Assembly: GCA_017516765.1 (NCBI GenBank)
Contig: JAFXBE010000016.1
Location: 1 to 64,000, forward strand
Source of the DNA: Clostridia bacterium
GTDB lineage: Bacteria > Bacillota > Clostridia > Christensenellales > Aristaeellaceae
DNA length: 64,000 bases
Direction of reading: 5' to 3'
Position 1 is the first letter of the stretch, and each line of letters opens with the position of its first letter. Positions 40,537 to 49,465 of the stretch are shown one piece after another. Under the pieces are notes generated by a model that was given only the letters and a program-made list of their open reading frames with translations, was not told the DNA's origin and did not search any database. The translations under genes and the position numbers were made by a program.

Positions 40537-42132
40537 ATGAAAAAAATGTTGTCTCTCGTGATGGCTCTGGCGCTGATCATCAGCTGCCTGTGCCTGCCCG
40601 CCTCCGCTGAGGTGGCCTACACCCAGACCCTGCGCGTGGAAGTGTTTGATCGCTCCATCGCCGGCCTGAACATCGAAGACTGCTGGCAGCTGCATTATGC
40701 CCAGAAGAACTTCGGCGACCCCAACGGCATCAAGATCGAGTTCGTGCCCGTTTCCCGCTGGGAGGAAGGCGACATCCTGACCACCCAGTTCAATGGCAAG
40801 ACCGCTCCCGACATCTGCGTTACCTATAACGGCGACCTGGTGAATGCCGCTATCGCAGACGACGGCGTGAAGGCTCTGGACGATCTGATCGCTCAGTACG
40901 GCCAGAACATCGTCAGCTTCCTGGGCGAGACCCTGCTGGCCTACGGCGCCTTCGATCCCGATGGCGACGGCGTGAAGACCCAGTACACCATCCCCGCCCG
41001 CCGTATCTCCGTTGTGAACCAGGGCGCTTTCGTCCGCGCTGACTGGCTCAAGACCCTGGGCATGGAAGAGCCCAAGACCATCGAAGATCTGGAGAAGTAT
41101 CTCTACGCTGCCAAGGAACAGAATCTGGGCGGCGAGATGACCATCCCCTTCAACTATGGCATCTTCACCTCCAACCCCATGTTCGCTCTGCGCCACTACA
41201 TCAACGCTTTCGTTGACTTCTCCCAGGTTACCGAGGAAGACTGGGTGGCTCTGAAGGACAACCCCGAGTTCCTGCCCGGCGCTCAGGAAATGTTCAAGAT
41301 GCTCAACAAGTGGTACCACGACGGCATCCTGTACGAGAACTTCGCTATCGATACCGACAGCACCATCGGCGACACCTACATGACCATGGGTAACTTCGGT
41401 TACTTCATGCAGCAGTACGACCAGCCCTGGCGTACCGACAAGAACTACCAGGCTGAAATGGCCAAGAACGTTGAAGGCGCTGAGTGGATCCCCGTGAACT
41501 GCTGGGCCAACAAGTACGACGGCCGCACCCTGCATGACAACTACGACGCCGCTGGTCTGACCGTGTTCATCCCCTACTGGGTAAGCGATGAGACCGCCAA
41601 GGCCGCCGTCATGTACCTCGACTGGATGTGCCAGCCCGAGAACATGTTCGCTCTGCAGAACGGTACCGAAGGCATCAACTACGAGAAGCTGAACGAGAAC
41701 GGCCTGCCCGTTGGCGCCAAGCCCACCGAAGAAGTGCCCGATGAAAACAAGCTGCATGCCGGCGACGTGGCCTTCATGTCCAACGGCTACTACTTCGGCG
41801 ACGACGAGAAGAACGCTGCTTACGTGGCTATGAGCTTCCCCGGCTACGAAGAGAACGTTGCCAAGTCCGTGCTGTATGCCGGCAGCGACGCCTGGACCCA
41901 GATCAGCTTCACCGTGCCGATCGAGGCTGCTACCGACTACTCCGCCACCGTTATGAGCAAGCAGAACGAGCTGATCGCCCAGATCATCAGCTGCGAGCCC
42001 GAAAACTTTGACGCCGTTTGGGCCGAGTACACCCAGGCTATCCTGGATGCCGGCGCTGACGAAGTGATCGCCGCCTACCGTGAGGCCTATCAGGCTGGCA
42101 ACTACCGCGGCACCTTCCCCGGCACCAAGTAA
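40537..42132 (+). CDS. Extracellular sugar-binding protein
   Basis: A 531-residue solute-binding protein. The signal peptide MKKMLSLVMALALIISCLCLPASAEV has an IISC that weakly fits a lipobox and also an ASA signal peptidase I site, so the anchoring is ambiguous. Sequence blocks shared with the 9517-11154 protein (VFDRSIAGLN, WMCQPENMFALQNGTEGINYE) make these two binding proteins paralogues. GAGGAG precedes the ATG. A strong terminator follows, so the next oxidoreductase gene has its own promoter. Confidence 0.92.
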   Translation: MKKMLSLVMALALIISCLCLPASAEVAYTQTLRVEVFDRSIAGLNIEDCWQLHYAQKNFGDPNGIKIEFVPVSRWEEGDILTTQFNGKTAPDICVTYNGDLVNAAIADDGVKALDDLIAQYGQNIVSFLGETLLAYGAFDPDGDGVKTQYTIPARRISVVNQGAFVRADWLKTLGMEEPKTIEDLEKYLYAAKEQNLGGEMTIPFNYGIFTSNPMFALRHYINAFVDFSQVTEEDWVALKDNPEFLPGAQEMFKMLNKWYHDGILYENFAIDTDSTIGDTYMTMGNFGYFMQQYDQPWRTDKNYQAEMAKNVEGAEWIPVNCWANKYDGRTLHDNYDAAGLTVFIPYWVSDETAKAAVMYLDWMCQPENMFALQNGTEGINYEKLNENGLPVGAKPTEEVPDENKLHAGDVAFMSNGYYFGDDEKNAAYVAMSFPGYEENVAKSVLYAGSDAWTQISFTVPIEAATDYSATVMSKQNELIAQIISCEPENFDAVWAEYTQAILDAGADEVIAAYREAYQAGNYRGTFPGTK

Positions 42133-42154
42133 TCCACAAACCTGAGTAACCCTT

Positions 42155-42187
42155 CGGGGGACTGCCACCCGGCAGTCCCCCGATTTT
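42155..42187 (+). terminator. Terminator of the fourth transporter operon
   Basis: Perfect 12-bp arms CGGGGGACTGCC/GGCAGTCCCCCG followed by ATTTTG. Confidence 0.8.
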
Positions 42188-42213
42188 GTACCTTGTTATG
42201 TCGGGTTTGTCCG

Positions 42214-42242
42214 TTGACTTTTTTGTATGTCTGGTGTACCCT
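42214..42242 (+). promoter_or_regulatory. Promoter of the oxidoreductase/toroid-protein pair
   Basis: TTGACT (42214-42219), a 17-bp spacer and TACCCT (42237-42242), between the terminator and the ATG at 42298. Confidence 0.5.
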
Positions 42243-42297
42243 TGCAGACACAGAAAAAAGCCAACGCAAGAATGCATACCGCAGGGGGGTACCCACC

Positions 42298-43467
42298 ATG
42301 GATAACGTAAGGATCGGCGTGATCGGACTGGGCAATATGGGTTCGGAGCACTGCCGGTTGATCCTGTCTGAAAAAGCGAAGAATGTAGAGCTGTGCTGCG
42401 TTGCCGACCGCCGCCCGGAGCGGCGGGAATGGGCTGCAGCCTCCCTTCCTGCCCATGTAAAGGTCTATACCGAGGGCGCAGAGCTGATCCGGGAAGCCAA
42501 GTGCGACGCGGTGATGATCGCCGTGCCCCACTACCAGCACCCGGAGCTGAGCCGCGCCGCCCTGGAACGCGGGCTGCATGTACTGTGCGAAAAGCCTGTG
42601 GCTGTCTACACCGCACAGGTGCACCCCGTGCTGGAGGCCGCAAAAAGCAGCGGTAAGACCTTTGCCCTCATGTTCAACCAGCGCACCAACTGTATTTACC
42701 GCAGGCTGAAGCAGGTCATTGATTCTGGCGAGATGGGTGCCATCAAGCGGATGAGCTGGAACATTACAGACTGGTACCGCAGCCAGGCGTATTATGACAG
42801 CGGTTCCTGGCGCGCCACCTGGGCGGGCGAGGGCGGCGGCGTGCTGCTGAACCAGTGTCCCCATCAGCTGGATCTGCTGCAATGGCTCTTCGGCATGCCC
42901 ACCACCGTGCGCGCCTTCTGCCACGAAGCCAAGTGGCACGATATCGAAGTGGAAGACGATGTGACCGCTTATCTGGAGTTCCCCAGCGGCTCCACCGGCG
43001 TGTTTATCGCTTCCACCGGCGACTTGCCCGGCTCCAACCGGCTGGAGGTCTCCTTTGACCGGGGCAAGATCGTCTGCGAGGGCGGCAGGCTGCTGCGCTG
43101 GATGCTGCCCGGCAGCGAGGAATCCGACTACCGCCCCGGCAGGGATGCCTATCCCCACCCGGAACTTCAGCCCGAGGTGCTGGAAACCGACGGGGAGAAC
43201 CCCCAGCACATCGGCGTGATCAACGCTTTTGCCGCCCACATCCTGACCGGGTCGCCCCTGGTGGCAGAGGGCAGCGAGGGCATGAACGCCCTGATGCTTT
43301 CCAACGCCATGCATCTGTCCTCCTGGCTGGGGAAACCCGTGACCACCCCCATTGACGAGCAGCTCTTTGCCCACCTGCTGGCAGAGCGGGCAAAGCATTC
43401 CCGTCTGAAGGATACCAAGGATGTGACCTTTATCACCGACCACAGCGCCACCGGACGGGCGCTGTAA
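42298..43467 (+). CDS. Gfo/Idh/MocA-family oxidoreductase
   Basis: A 389-residue NAD(P)-binding dehydrogenase. Rossmann start IGVIGLGNMGSEHCRLIL; CDAVMIAVPHYQHPELS; EKPVAVYTAQVHPVLEAA; and GGGVLLNQCPHQLDLLQWLFGMP in the second domain, where Q replaces the more usual HxxH aspect. The start at 42298 follows AGGGGGG; the longer ORF would begin in the promoter. It is followed after 93 bp by a large (alpha/alpha)-type protein. The substrate is unknown; a role in oxidising the sugar or glycoside taken up by the preceding transporter is inferred. Confidence 0.88.
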   Translation: MDNVRIGVIGLGNMGSEHCRLILSEKAKNVELCCVADRRPERREWAAASLPAHVKVYTEGAELIREAKCDAVMIAVPHYQHPELSRAALERGLHVLCEKPVAVYTAQVHPVLEAAKSSGKTFALMFNQRTNCIYRRLKQVIDSGEMGAIKRMSWNITDWYRSQAYYDSGSWRATWAGEGGGVLLNQCPHQLDLLQWLFGMPTTVRAFCHEAKWHDIEVEDDVTAYLEFPSGSTGVFIASTGDLPGSNRLEVSFDRGKIVCEGGRLLRWMLPGSEESDYRPGRDAYPHPELQPEVLETDGENPQHIGVINAFAAHILTGSPLVAEGSEGMNALMLSNAMHLSSWLGKPVTTPIDEQLFAHLLAERAKHSRLKDTKDVTFITDHSATGRAL

Positions 43468-43478
43468 GCCCACCGCGT

Positions 43479-43512
43479 CAAACGACCGCTCCCCGTGCCG
43501 GAAGCGGTCGTT
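43479..43512 (+). other. Intercistronic hairpin
   Basis: Arms AACGACCGCT/AGCGGTCGTT around about 13 bases, with no T-run. It may be a processing or stabilising stem between the oxidoreductase and toroid-protein genes. Confidence 0.4.
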
Positions 43513-43560
43513 GCTATATACAGGCTGCCCTGCGCAGCCAAAGGAAAGGAAGGATCTTCT

Positions 43561-45531
43561 GTGCAGGAACTGACACTGACCGCCCGCTCTCTGAGCGGCG
43601 ACGAAACCTACCGCCCCCTTACCGAACACGGGCTGACGGCGGCTGTGCGCACCCTTGCGGGGGACGGCTCTGCCAGAGATCCGTGGGTCAGGGAGATCAC
43701 CCTTGAAAACAAGGAAAGCGAAGACTGGCTGGGTGTGATACGCATTGCCCTCCCAACCGGGCTGGAGGATCCCCGTTTTTTCCTGCCCGGCTTTATGTAC
43801 GGCACCAACCGGGGGGATGCGCCCCTTTTTACCGACAGCCAGACCCCGCGTCTGCGCCGGGAAGAGGAATTTCCCGCTTTCCGCTGGTGGATGACCCGCA
43901 GCGACCGGCTATCCCACCCCTGCGCCTTTGTTTACGGCAGCGGGCGGCTGGAGGGGCTGTGCGCCGCTCCCTATCTGGTAAGCAGTGAGGGCAGGCGGCA
44001 GGGCTGGATGCCCGGCATCACCGGCAGCTTTGACCAGTACACGGGCTTCGGCTGCGATCTGGAAGGCAGCGAGGTGAGCTGCACCCTTGGCTATGAAAAT
44101 GCGCCCTGGTTCTTTCTGGATTCCCACAAGTATTCCCCCCGCGCGCCCATGGGCAGCAACTGCTTCCGGTTGGCGGCGGGCGAAAGTCTGACATTTACCG
44201 TGTACCGGTTCTCTCTGCCCGCAGCGGACGAACGCACCCTGCATGATGCCCTTCGTTGGGTATACAGCGCCTTCCACCAGCAGCCCCGCCGCCGCAGCAC
44301 CATCCCCGAAACGGTGAACGCCATGGCCACTGCCATTGCCCGGGATGCATGGCTGCCGGAGAAAAGCTCCTATGCCTGCTTTGTATTTGACAGGGGCGAT
44401 CATTTTGAATACCGGGAGCTGCCCTCCATCTCGTGGACGAACGGGCTTTCCACCGCCGCCCCCATGCTCATGTGCGCCCATCGGCTGGGGCGGGAGGATA
44501 TCCGCAGACAGGCCCTGTGCTGCATCGACCACATTGTGGAATGCTCCCTGAATCCTGCCAGCGGGCTGCCCTTTATGTGTGAAAAGGAAAACGGACGCTG
44601 GGACAACAACGGCTGGTGGAGCCACAAGCAGCCCGTGCCGGGGCATGCCGCCTATCTGGTGGGACAATCCTGCTACCTGATCCTGAGATCCTATGCGCTG
44701 GAAAAGCAGCACGGGCATGACCACCCGGAGTGGCTCGGCTTTGTGGGCAACGTGCTGACCGTTACCCAGCGCAGCCGCAACAGCGACGGGGAATACCCCT
44801 ACGTGCTGTCGGAGAAGACCGGCGCAGGGCTGTGCTACGACTCCTTCTCCGGCTGCTGGCTGCTGGCGGCGGCTGCATACCATGCCTGGCTGACCGGCGA
44901 CCATGCATGGCTGCCCGATCTGCTGGCGAGTGAGCGGTATTATCATGCTGCCTTCATCACCCGGCAGGAGTGCTACGGCGGGCCTCTGGACATCGACAAG
45001 CAGATCGACTCGGAAGGCATTCTTTCCTACATCCGGGCGGTACGGTACCTGCACGCCGTGACCGGGGAGGATACGCTGCTGGATCGCATGCGGGATGCCC
45101 TGCACTACGAATACACCTTCAAATTCTGCTACAACAGCCCGGTGCAGACCCCGCCGCTGAGCAAGACGGGCTGGTGCAGCTGCGGCGGCAGCATCACCTC
45201 GGTGACCAACCCCCATGTACACCCCATGAGCAGCTCGGTCTGCGACGAGATGTACTACTACCTTGACCGGCGGGAGGATGACTACATCCGCAGCCGGCTC
45301 AGCGATACCATCCTGTGGAGCTGCCAGTGCCACAACACCCGTGACCGGGAGCTGGATTACGGACTGACCGGCTGGATGAGCGAGCGGTACTGCCATTCCG
45401 AAGGATTGCTGACCGAGCATTACCCGGACGGTTCCCCCGCCAGCACATGGTTTGCGCTGATGCCCTGGGGCTGCGGTTCCATTCTGGAAGGGATCGCAGG
45501 GGAGGCTTGGGAGCGGTTTGGGAAAGAATAA
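43561..45531 (+). CDS. Unrecognised protein, glycosidase-like (beta-sandwich plus (alpha/alpha) toroid)
   Basis: A 656-residue cytoplasmic protein starting at the GTG at 43561, which follows AAGGAAGG. Residues 1-240 look like a beta-rich domain (WLGVIRIALPTG, FFLPGFMYGTN, CTLGYENAPWFFLDS). Residues 260-656 are helical with repeating W/Y/G motifs (SISWTNGLSTAAPMLMCAH, NGWWSHKQPVPGHAAYLVGQS, YDSFSGCWLLAAAAYHAWL, WCSCGGSITSVTNPHVHPMSSSV, DEMYYYLDRREDDYI), as in toroid glycosidases. I cannot assign a family or catalytic residues. Linkage to a sugar oxidoreductase suggests an intracellular glycoside-processing enzyme. Confidence 0.6.
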   Translation: MQELTLTARSLSGDETYRPLTEHGLTAAVRTLAGDGSARDPWVREITLENKESEDWLGVIRIALPTGLEDPRFFLPGFMYGTNRGDAPLFTDSQTPRLRREEEFPAFRWWMTRSDRLSHPCAFVYGSGRLEGLCAAPYLVSSEGRRQGWMPGITGSFDQYTGFGCDLEGSEVSCTLGYENAPWFFLDSHKYSPRAPMGSNCFRLAAGESLTFTVYRFSLPAADERTLHDALRWVYSAFHQQPRRRSTIPETVNAMATAIARDAWLPEKSSYACFVFDRGDHFEYRELPSISWTNGLSTAAPMLMCAHRLGREDIRRQALCCIDHIVECSLNPASGLPFMCEKENGRWDNNGWWSHKQPVPGHAAYLVGQSCYLILRSYALEKQHGHDHPEWLGFVGNVLTVTQRSRNSDGEYPYVLSEKTGAGLCYDSFSGCWLLAAAAYHAWLTGDHAWLPDLLASERYYHAAFITRQECYGGPLDIDKQIDSEGILSYIRAVRYLHAVTGEDTLLDRMRDALHYEYTFKFCYNSPVQTPPLSKTGWCSCGGSITSVTNPHVHPMSSSVCDEMYYYLDRREDDYIRSRLSDTILWSCQCHNTRDRELDYGLTGWMSERYCHSEGLLTEHYPDGSPASTWFALMPWGCGSILEGIAGEAWERFGKE

Positions 45532-45534
45532 CGC

Positions 45535-45583
45535 AAAACGACCCCCATCCGGCGCACAGCGCACCGGACAGGGGTCGTTTTTT
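45535..45583. terminator. Bidirectional terminator between convergent genes
   Basis: AAAACGACCCC / GGGGTCGTTTTTT outer arms with an inner CCGG stem. A T-run is present on both strands. Confidence 0.8.
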
Positions 45584-45587
45584 CTTC

Positions 45588-46418
45588 TTATTCCGTACAT
45601 TCCAGCGTAACGATCACCAGCTCCGGCGGGTTGTTGACCCTGACCGGGATGATCGAATTGCCCAGACCCCGGCTGACCACCATAGCGGTTCCATCCTGCC
45701 GGTACACACCCCCGGTATAGCGGGGAAACAACCCCTGATCCGGGGCGATCAGCCCGCCGAGCCAGGGCAGGCGTACCTGACCGCCGTGGGCATGCCCTGT
45801 CAGCACCAGATCTGCACCGTGGGCGGCGTACAGATCCAGCAGCTCGGGGCGGTGGCTGAGCAGAATGGTATAGGCATCCCCCTCCAGCACATAGCGCAGG
45901 GCTGCCTCTGTTGCCGTCTGCCGCCCGCCCCTGTAGGCAGGATCCCGCACCCCGGCGATGCGGATGGTATCGCCGCCCCGGGAGAGGGTCTGCCAGGCAT
46001 CGTTCAGCATGATGACCCCCGCTTCTTCCAACGCGCGGAGCAAAGCGGGCGTTTGGGCAGCACGGGCTTCGTGGTTGCCGGTCACATAGTACACCGGCGC
46101 GATCTTTACCGCTTCTGCGGCAAAGGCGGCTGCGGTATCCGTATTGGTGCGGAGAGAATCGATCATATCGCCGCAGAGGGCGATCATATCCGGGTTTTCC
46201 CGGCGGATGGCATCGGTGAGCCTGTCTCCCCAGAGGTGGTTGTGCAGATCCGCCACCAGCGCAACGGTATAGCCGTCAAACCCGGCGGGAAGCCCCCGGG
46301 CGGGCAGGGTGATCCGTGTGGTCTGAAAACACAGATTGCCCCACAGCAGCCACAGGGCGGCTATGGCGCACAGCAGCCACAGCAAGCGTCTTCCCATGCG
46401 TTTCAGTTTCTCCCTCAT
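45588..46418 (-). CDS. Membrane-anchored metallophosphoesterase (YkuE/YaeI type)
   Basis: A 276-residue protein with an N-terminal membrane anchor (about residues 10-30, LLWLLCAIAALWLLWGNL) and an extracytoplasmic calcineurin-like phosphoesterase domain. Metal motifs are seen in order: VADLHNH, LCGDMIDS, VTGNHEA, LLSHRPE and LTGHAHGGQVRLP. GGGAGGAAC precedes the ATG. It is last of three minus-strand genes after a GNAT and a serine hydrolase. Family members act on phospholipid or nucleotide phosphates; the substrate is not determined. Confidence 0.9.
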   Translation of the reverse strand: MREKLKRMGRRLLWLLCAIAALWLLWGNLCFQTTRITLPARGLPAGFDGYTVALVADLHNHLWGDRLTDAIRRENPDMIALCGDMIDSLRTNTDTAAAFAAEAVKIAPVYYVTGNHEARAAQTPALLRALEEAGVIMLNDAWQTLSRGGDTIRIAGVRDPAYRGGRQTATEAALRYVLEGDAYTILLSHRPELLDLYAAHGADLVLTGHAHGGQVRLPWLGGLIAPDQGLFPRYTGGVYRQDGTAMVVSRGLGNSIIPVRVNNPPELVIVTLECTE

Positions 46419-46478
46419 TCTCTGTTCCTCCCGGCTGCCTGTATGCAGTGTTCCGGACAGTGATCCGGTGAAACGCTT

Positions 46479-47342
46479 TTACTCCGCCCCCAGCAGATGC
46501 TTTTCCATGCTCTGCCGCAGGGGGCATTCCTCCCGGATATCCGCCAGATAGCCGATCACCAGCCCATCTTCCGGCAGGATGTAGCACTTCTGCTTCCATT
46601 TGCCGTTCATGCTGAAGCCGCTGCGGTATTTCCAGAAGAAATAGCCGTAGCCGCCCTCCCGGTTCATCTGCTGCACGGAGGTCGCCCGGCGTACATAACC
46701 GGCAGGGACGATCCGCTGCCCGCCGTATACGCCGCCTGCGCAGAGCATCACGCCGATGCGGCTCAGGCTCTCCACCGTAAGCTCCATGCCGGATGCGCCG
46801 TAGAAGTATCCCTCCGGGCAGCGGGCAAGGCGGTAGTCTTCGATGCCCAGCGGCTGCAGCAGCCGCTTTTCGATGTAGCTGCCCGCATCCTCCGACAGGG
46901 CGTGGGTAAGCGCCACCCCCACCAGATAGGCGGGAATGTTGCTGTAATCAAACCGGGGCTGCTCCGGGGCTTCCAGCGGGCAATTGAGCGAAAAATCCAG
47001 CCAGCTTTCCCCCTCCGGCCGGAAGGGAAAGCCCGCCGCCGACATGGTCAGCAACCGGTGCAGGGTAAGGGGCGCAAAGGTCTGCCGCTGCTTTTCGCTC
47101 ATGCGGGCAAGGGCGGCGGCGGGCAGATAGTCGGTCACCGGGCGGGTCAGGTCGATCTTCCCCTCCCCTTCGGCAATGCCCACCGCCAGCGACAGCACCG
47201 ATTTGGTCACCGAGTAGAGGGGGTGCAGCCCGGCGGTGCAATCGCCCCAGCGGTGCAGCAGCTGCCCGTGGCGGTAGACCTCCGCGCCGAACACCTGCCA
47301 GCGGTTTTGGATGATATCCTGTGTGAATGCATCAAAATTCAT
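46479..47342 (-). CDS. Serine beta-lactamase-like hydrolase (class C/EstB fold)
   Basis: A 287-residue cytoplasmic protein of the beta-lactamase/transpeptidase-like superfamily. SVTKSVLSLAVG carries the S-x-x-K catalytic pair, FDYSNIPAYLVG carries the Y-x-N element, and there is no signal peptide. It may be an esterase, peptidase or amidase rather than a true beta-lactamase; a classical K-T-G triad near the C-terminus was not seen. GAAAGGAGTCC precedes the ATG. The GNAT gene is 27 bp upstream, so they are co-transcribed. Confidence 0.82.
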   Translation of the reverse strand: MNFDAFTQDIIQNRWQVFGAEVYRHGQLLHRWGDCTAGLHPLYSVTKSVLSLAVGIAEGEGKIDLTRPVTDYLPAAALARMSEKQRQTFAPLTLHRLLTMSAAGFPFRPEGESWLDFSLNCPLEAPEQPRFDYSNIPAYLVGVALTHALSEDAGSYIEKRLLQPLGIEDYRLARCPEGYFYGASGMELTVESLSRIGVMLCAGGVYGGQRIVPAGYVRRATSVQQMNREGGYGYFFWKYRSGFSMNGKWKQKCYILPEDGLVIGYLADIREECPLRQSMEKHLLGAE

Positions 47343-47369
47343 GATACGGACTCCTTTCGGGGGGATCCA

Positions 47370-47801
47370 TCAGCCAAAATACATGCAGATGGTTCCTTCG
47401 GAGAGCTGAAAGCCGTTGGATTCGTAAAACTTCGCCGCCGGGGCAAAGCGGCTGGTATAGAGCACGATCCCCGCAAGGCCGTTTTCCCTGCTGTAGGCTT
47501 TGGCTGCATCCAGCAGCTGTTTGCCGATGCCCTGCCCCTGCCGCCCGGGCAGTACCGCCATTTCGTTGATCCAGAGCTCTTTTTGGCTGCCGCACAGCTT
47601 GCACAGGGCAAAAAGGCAGCCCGCAACTTCGCCGCTTTCTTCGTACACATAGCCGACAAAGCGTTTCTGCTCATAAAAATCCCGCAGATATTCCGTTGCA
47701 TTTTCTGCCGTCCAGTCGATGCCCCAATGCTCCACGGGGAATGCCTGTGCATAGACCGCGCCGCATTGCGCCAGATCGCGCTGCTCCATGGTTCTGATCA
47801 T
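47370..47801 (-). CDS. GNAT-family N-acetyltransferase
   Basis: A 143-residue acetyltransferase with the acetyl-CoA loop LPGRQGQGIGKQLLDAA and a C-terminal KFYESNGFQ. The start is placed at the ATG at 47801, because GGCGGTGAT lies 7 bases upstream. ATG 47810 and GTG 47813 are in frame and possible. It is first in a three-gene minus-strand group. The substrate is unknown. Confidence 0.87.
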   Translation of the reverse strand: MIRTMEQRDLAQCGAVYAQAFPVEHWGIDWTAENATEYLRDFYEQKRFVGYVYEESGEVAGCLFALCKLCGSQKELWINEMAVLPGRQGQGIGKQLLDAAKAYSRENGLAGIVLYTSRFAPAAKFYESNGFQLSEGTICMYFG

Positions 47802-47854
47802 CAGCCGCATCACCGCCTGTTGTGTGGTTAAGGTACCTGCTCTGATTCTATCAC

Positions 47855-47905
47855 AGCAGCAAACAAAACAGCAAGCCGTCCCGAAGGGGATGGCCTGCTG
47901 CTCTG
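47855..47905 (-). terminator. Terminator after the GH26 gene
   Basis: Minus strand: CAGCAGGCC..CCC-CTTC-GGG..GGCTTGCTG with small internal mismatches, then TTTTGTTTG. Confidence 0.6.
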
Positions 47906-47916
47906 TTTGTTCACCC

Positions 47917-49407
47917 TTACCGGAGAGCGGGCAGCTCGTCCAGGGTGATGAAGTATTCGCTGTTGTAGATGGTGTTCAGGCTTTCCACGGTGTTGTTGGC
48001 GGTATTGGTGAGCCAGTCGGTATGCCAGGTCATAAACATGAGCCAAGGGGCATTGGCTTCCTTCATTTCCGCTTCGGTGGGGATGGTGCCGCATTCGTGG
48101 AACACGATGGGCATACCTTCGGGGGCAAGGGCTGCCACCTCTGCATACAGGCTGCCGTTGGCACCTGCGGTGTAGCTGTCTGCACCGATAAGATCCACAT
48201 AATCGTCGCCGGGGTACCAGGCTGCCATGTTGCCGCCGTTGCCGGAATAGCCCAGCAGCCAGATCAGGTTATCCAGACCCCAGTAGTCGGTATAGCGGCT
48301 GTACATCAGCTGCCAGAGCTTGACGAAGCTCTCGCTGCCGCCCTTGGACCACCAGAACCAGCCGCCGTCCAATTCGTGGAAGGGACGCCACAGCACCGGC
48401 ACGCCCGCATCCTCCAGCTGCTGCAGATAGGGCACGGCGCGATCCATGGCCTTGAGCAGCTTGTCGTAATCGGCGGTGCCGGGGGTCAGCGCAGTTTCCC
48501 AGTTCAGGTTATGATCCTTGCTTTCGTTGTAGCCGGAGGCAAAATCGCTGCCGGTATGCCAGCAGATGTGGGGAATGCCGCCCTGCTCCCACCACTGCTG
48601 CGCGCGCCCCGCAACGCCCCGGAAGTCGTTGTGCATAAAGTCCAGACCCCGGATGGCGGGCAGCTTGCCGGTATGTTTTTGCAGATAGAGCATTTCGTAA
48701 TCGGGCGAGCCCATCCAGGTGGATTCCATCTGCCCGGTCAGGCAGCCGGTCTTCCAGGCGGATTTCAGGTATGCGTAGAGGGTCTTTGCCGCGGGAATGG
48801 CGTTTTCGTTGGACAGTTCGCCTTTGTAGGTATGGATCACTGCTTCGGATGCCTCCACCTTTGCCACATGGGCAGCCATTTCCGCTGCCGCTTCGCCCTT
48901 GAGCAGGTACAGCCCCGCCACGCGGCCGCCGTTCCATGCACCCAGCACCATGCCCTTGAAATCGGCGGGGGTCTGGATGTTCACACTTTCCATCAGCTGG
49001 GCGATGGTGTAGAGATTGAGCCGTTCCTTCTCCGGATGGTCGGAAACGGCAACGATCTCCTGCTGCACGCCGTTGATACTCAGCCCCAGCACGCCCCAGC
49101 CGCCGTGGGTCACATCATCGCATGCCCAGAGCAGGGCGACGGCATCCTCGGGGGCGGCTTCCTTGAGCCAGGTCATGTTGCTGCCGGAATTGAAGCCCTG
49201 ATTGGTCTTGCCGCTGTAGATGAGCGTACCCTTTGCCAGAATGGCGTTGCGCTCCGCCACCACCTCTTCTTCGGAAAGGCTGTTGCGGATGGCGGGGGCT
49301 TCTTTGGGGCTCCAGACCTGCTCTGTCTCCCCGGCAGCGCAGCCGGAGAGGCAGCCAAGGCAGAGCACAAGAGCAACGAGCAGGGGGAGCAGACGTTTCA
49401 TCATCAT
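47917..49407 (-). CDS. GH26 glycoside hydrolase lipoprotein (beta-mannanase family)
   Basis: A 496-residue surface lipoprotein. The signal peptide ends in a lipobox LSGC with C23 as the lipidated residue. Residues about 50-225 form an accessory domain of unknown role. The GH26 TIM barrel follows, with WHTG near 283, acid/base E345 in LWRPFHELDGGWFWW and nucleophile E438 in IVFHECG. GH26 enzymes are mostly endo-beta-1,4-mannanases, with some beta-1,3-xylanases and lichenases. AAGGAGAG precedes the ATG at 49407. It lies 58 bp after a MATE exporter, not near mannose genes, and is the only clearly surface-anchored polysaccharide hydrolase in the window. Confidence 0.9.
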   Translation of the reverse strand: MMMKRLLPLLVALVLCLGCLSGCAAGETEQVWSPKEAPAIRNSLSEEEVVAERNAILAKGTLIYSGKTNQGFNSGSNMTWLKEAAPEDAVALLWACDDVTHGGWGVLGLSINGVQQEIVAVSDHPEKERLNLYTIAQLMESVNIQTPADFKGMVLGAWNGGRVAGLYLLKGEAAAEMAAHVAKVEASEAVIHTYKGELSNENAIPAAKTLYAYLKSAWKTGCLTGQMESTWMGSPDYEMLYLQKHTGKLPAIRGLDFMHNDFRGVAGRAQQWWEQGGIPHICWHTGSDFASGYNESKDHNLNWETALTPGTADYDKLLKAMDRAVPYLQQLEDAGVPVLWRPFHELDGGWFWWSKGGSESFVKLWQLMYSRYTDYWGLDNLIWLLGYSGNGGNMAAWYPGDDYVDLIGADSYTAGANGSLYAEVAALAPEGMPIVFHECGTIPTEAEMKEANAPWLMFMTWHTDWLTNTANNTVESLNTIYNSEYFITLDELPALR

Positions 49408-49465
49408 ACCGGTTCTCTCCTTATGGTGTTCTATTGCAAGCGTTCCAAGGCAGGAACGCCCGGGT

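Noticed and set aside
46479-47342. Serine hydrolase considered as an antibiotic-resistance beta-lactamase
   Set aside because: No signal peptide and no clear K-T-G triad; it is safer to call it a beta-lactamase-fold hydrolase of unknown substrate.
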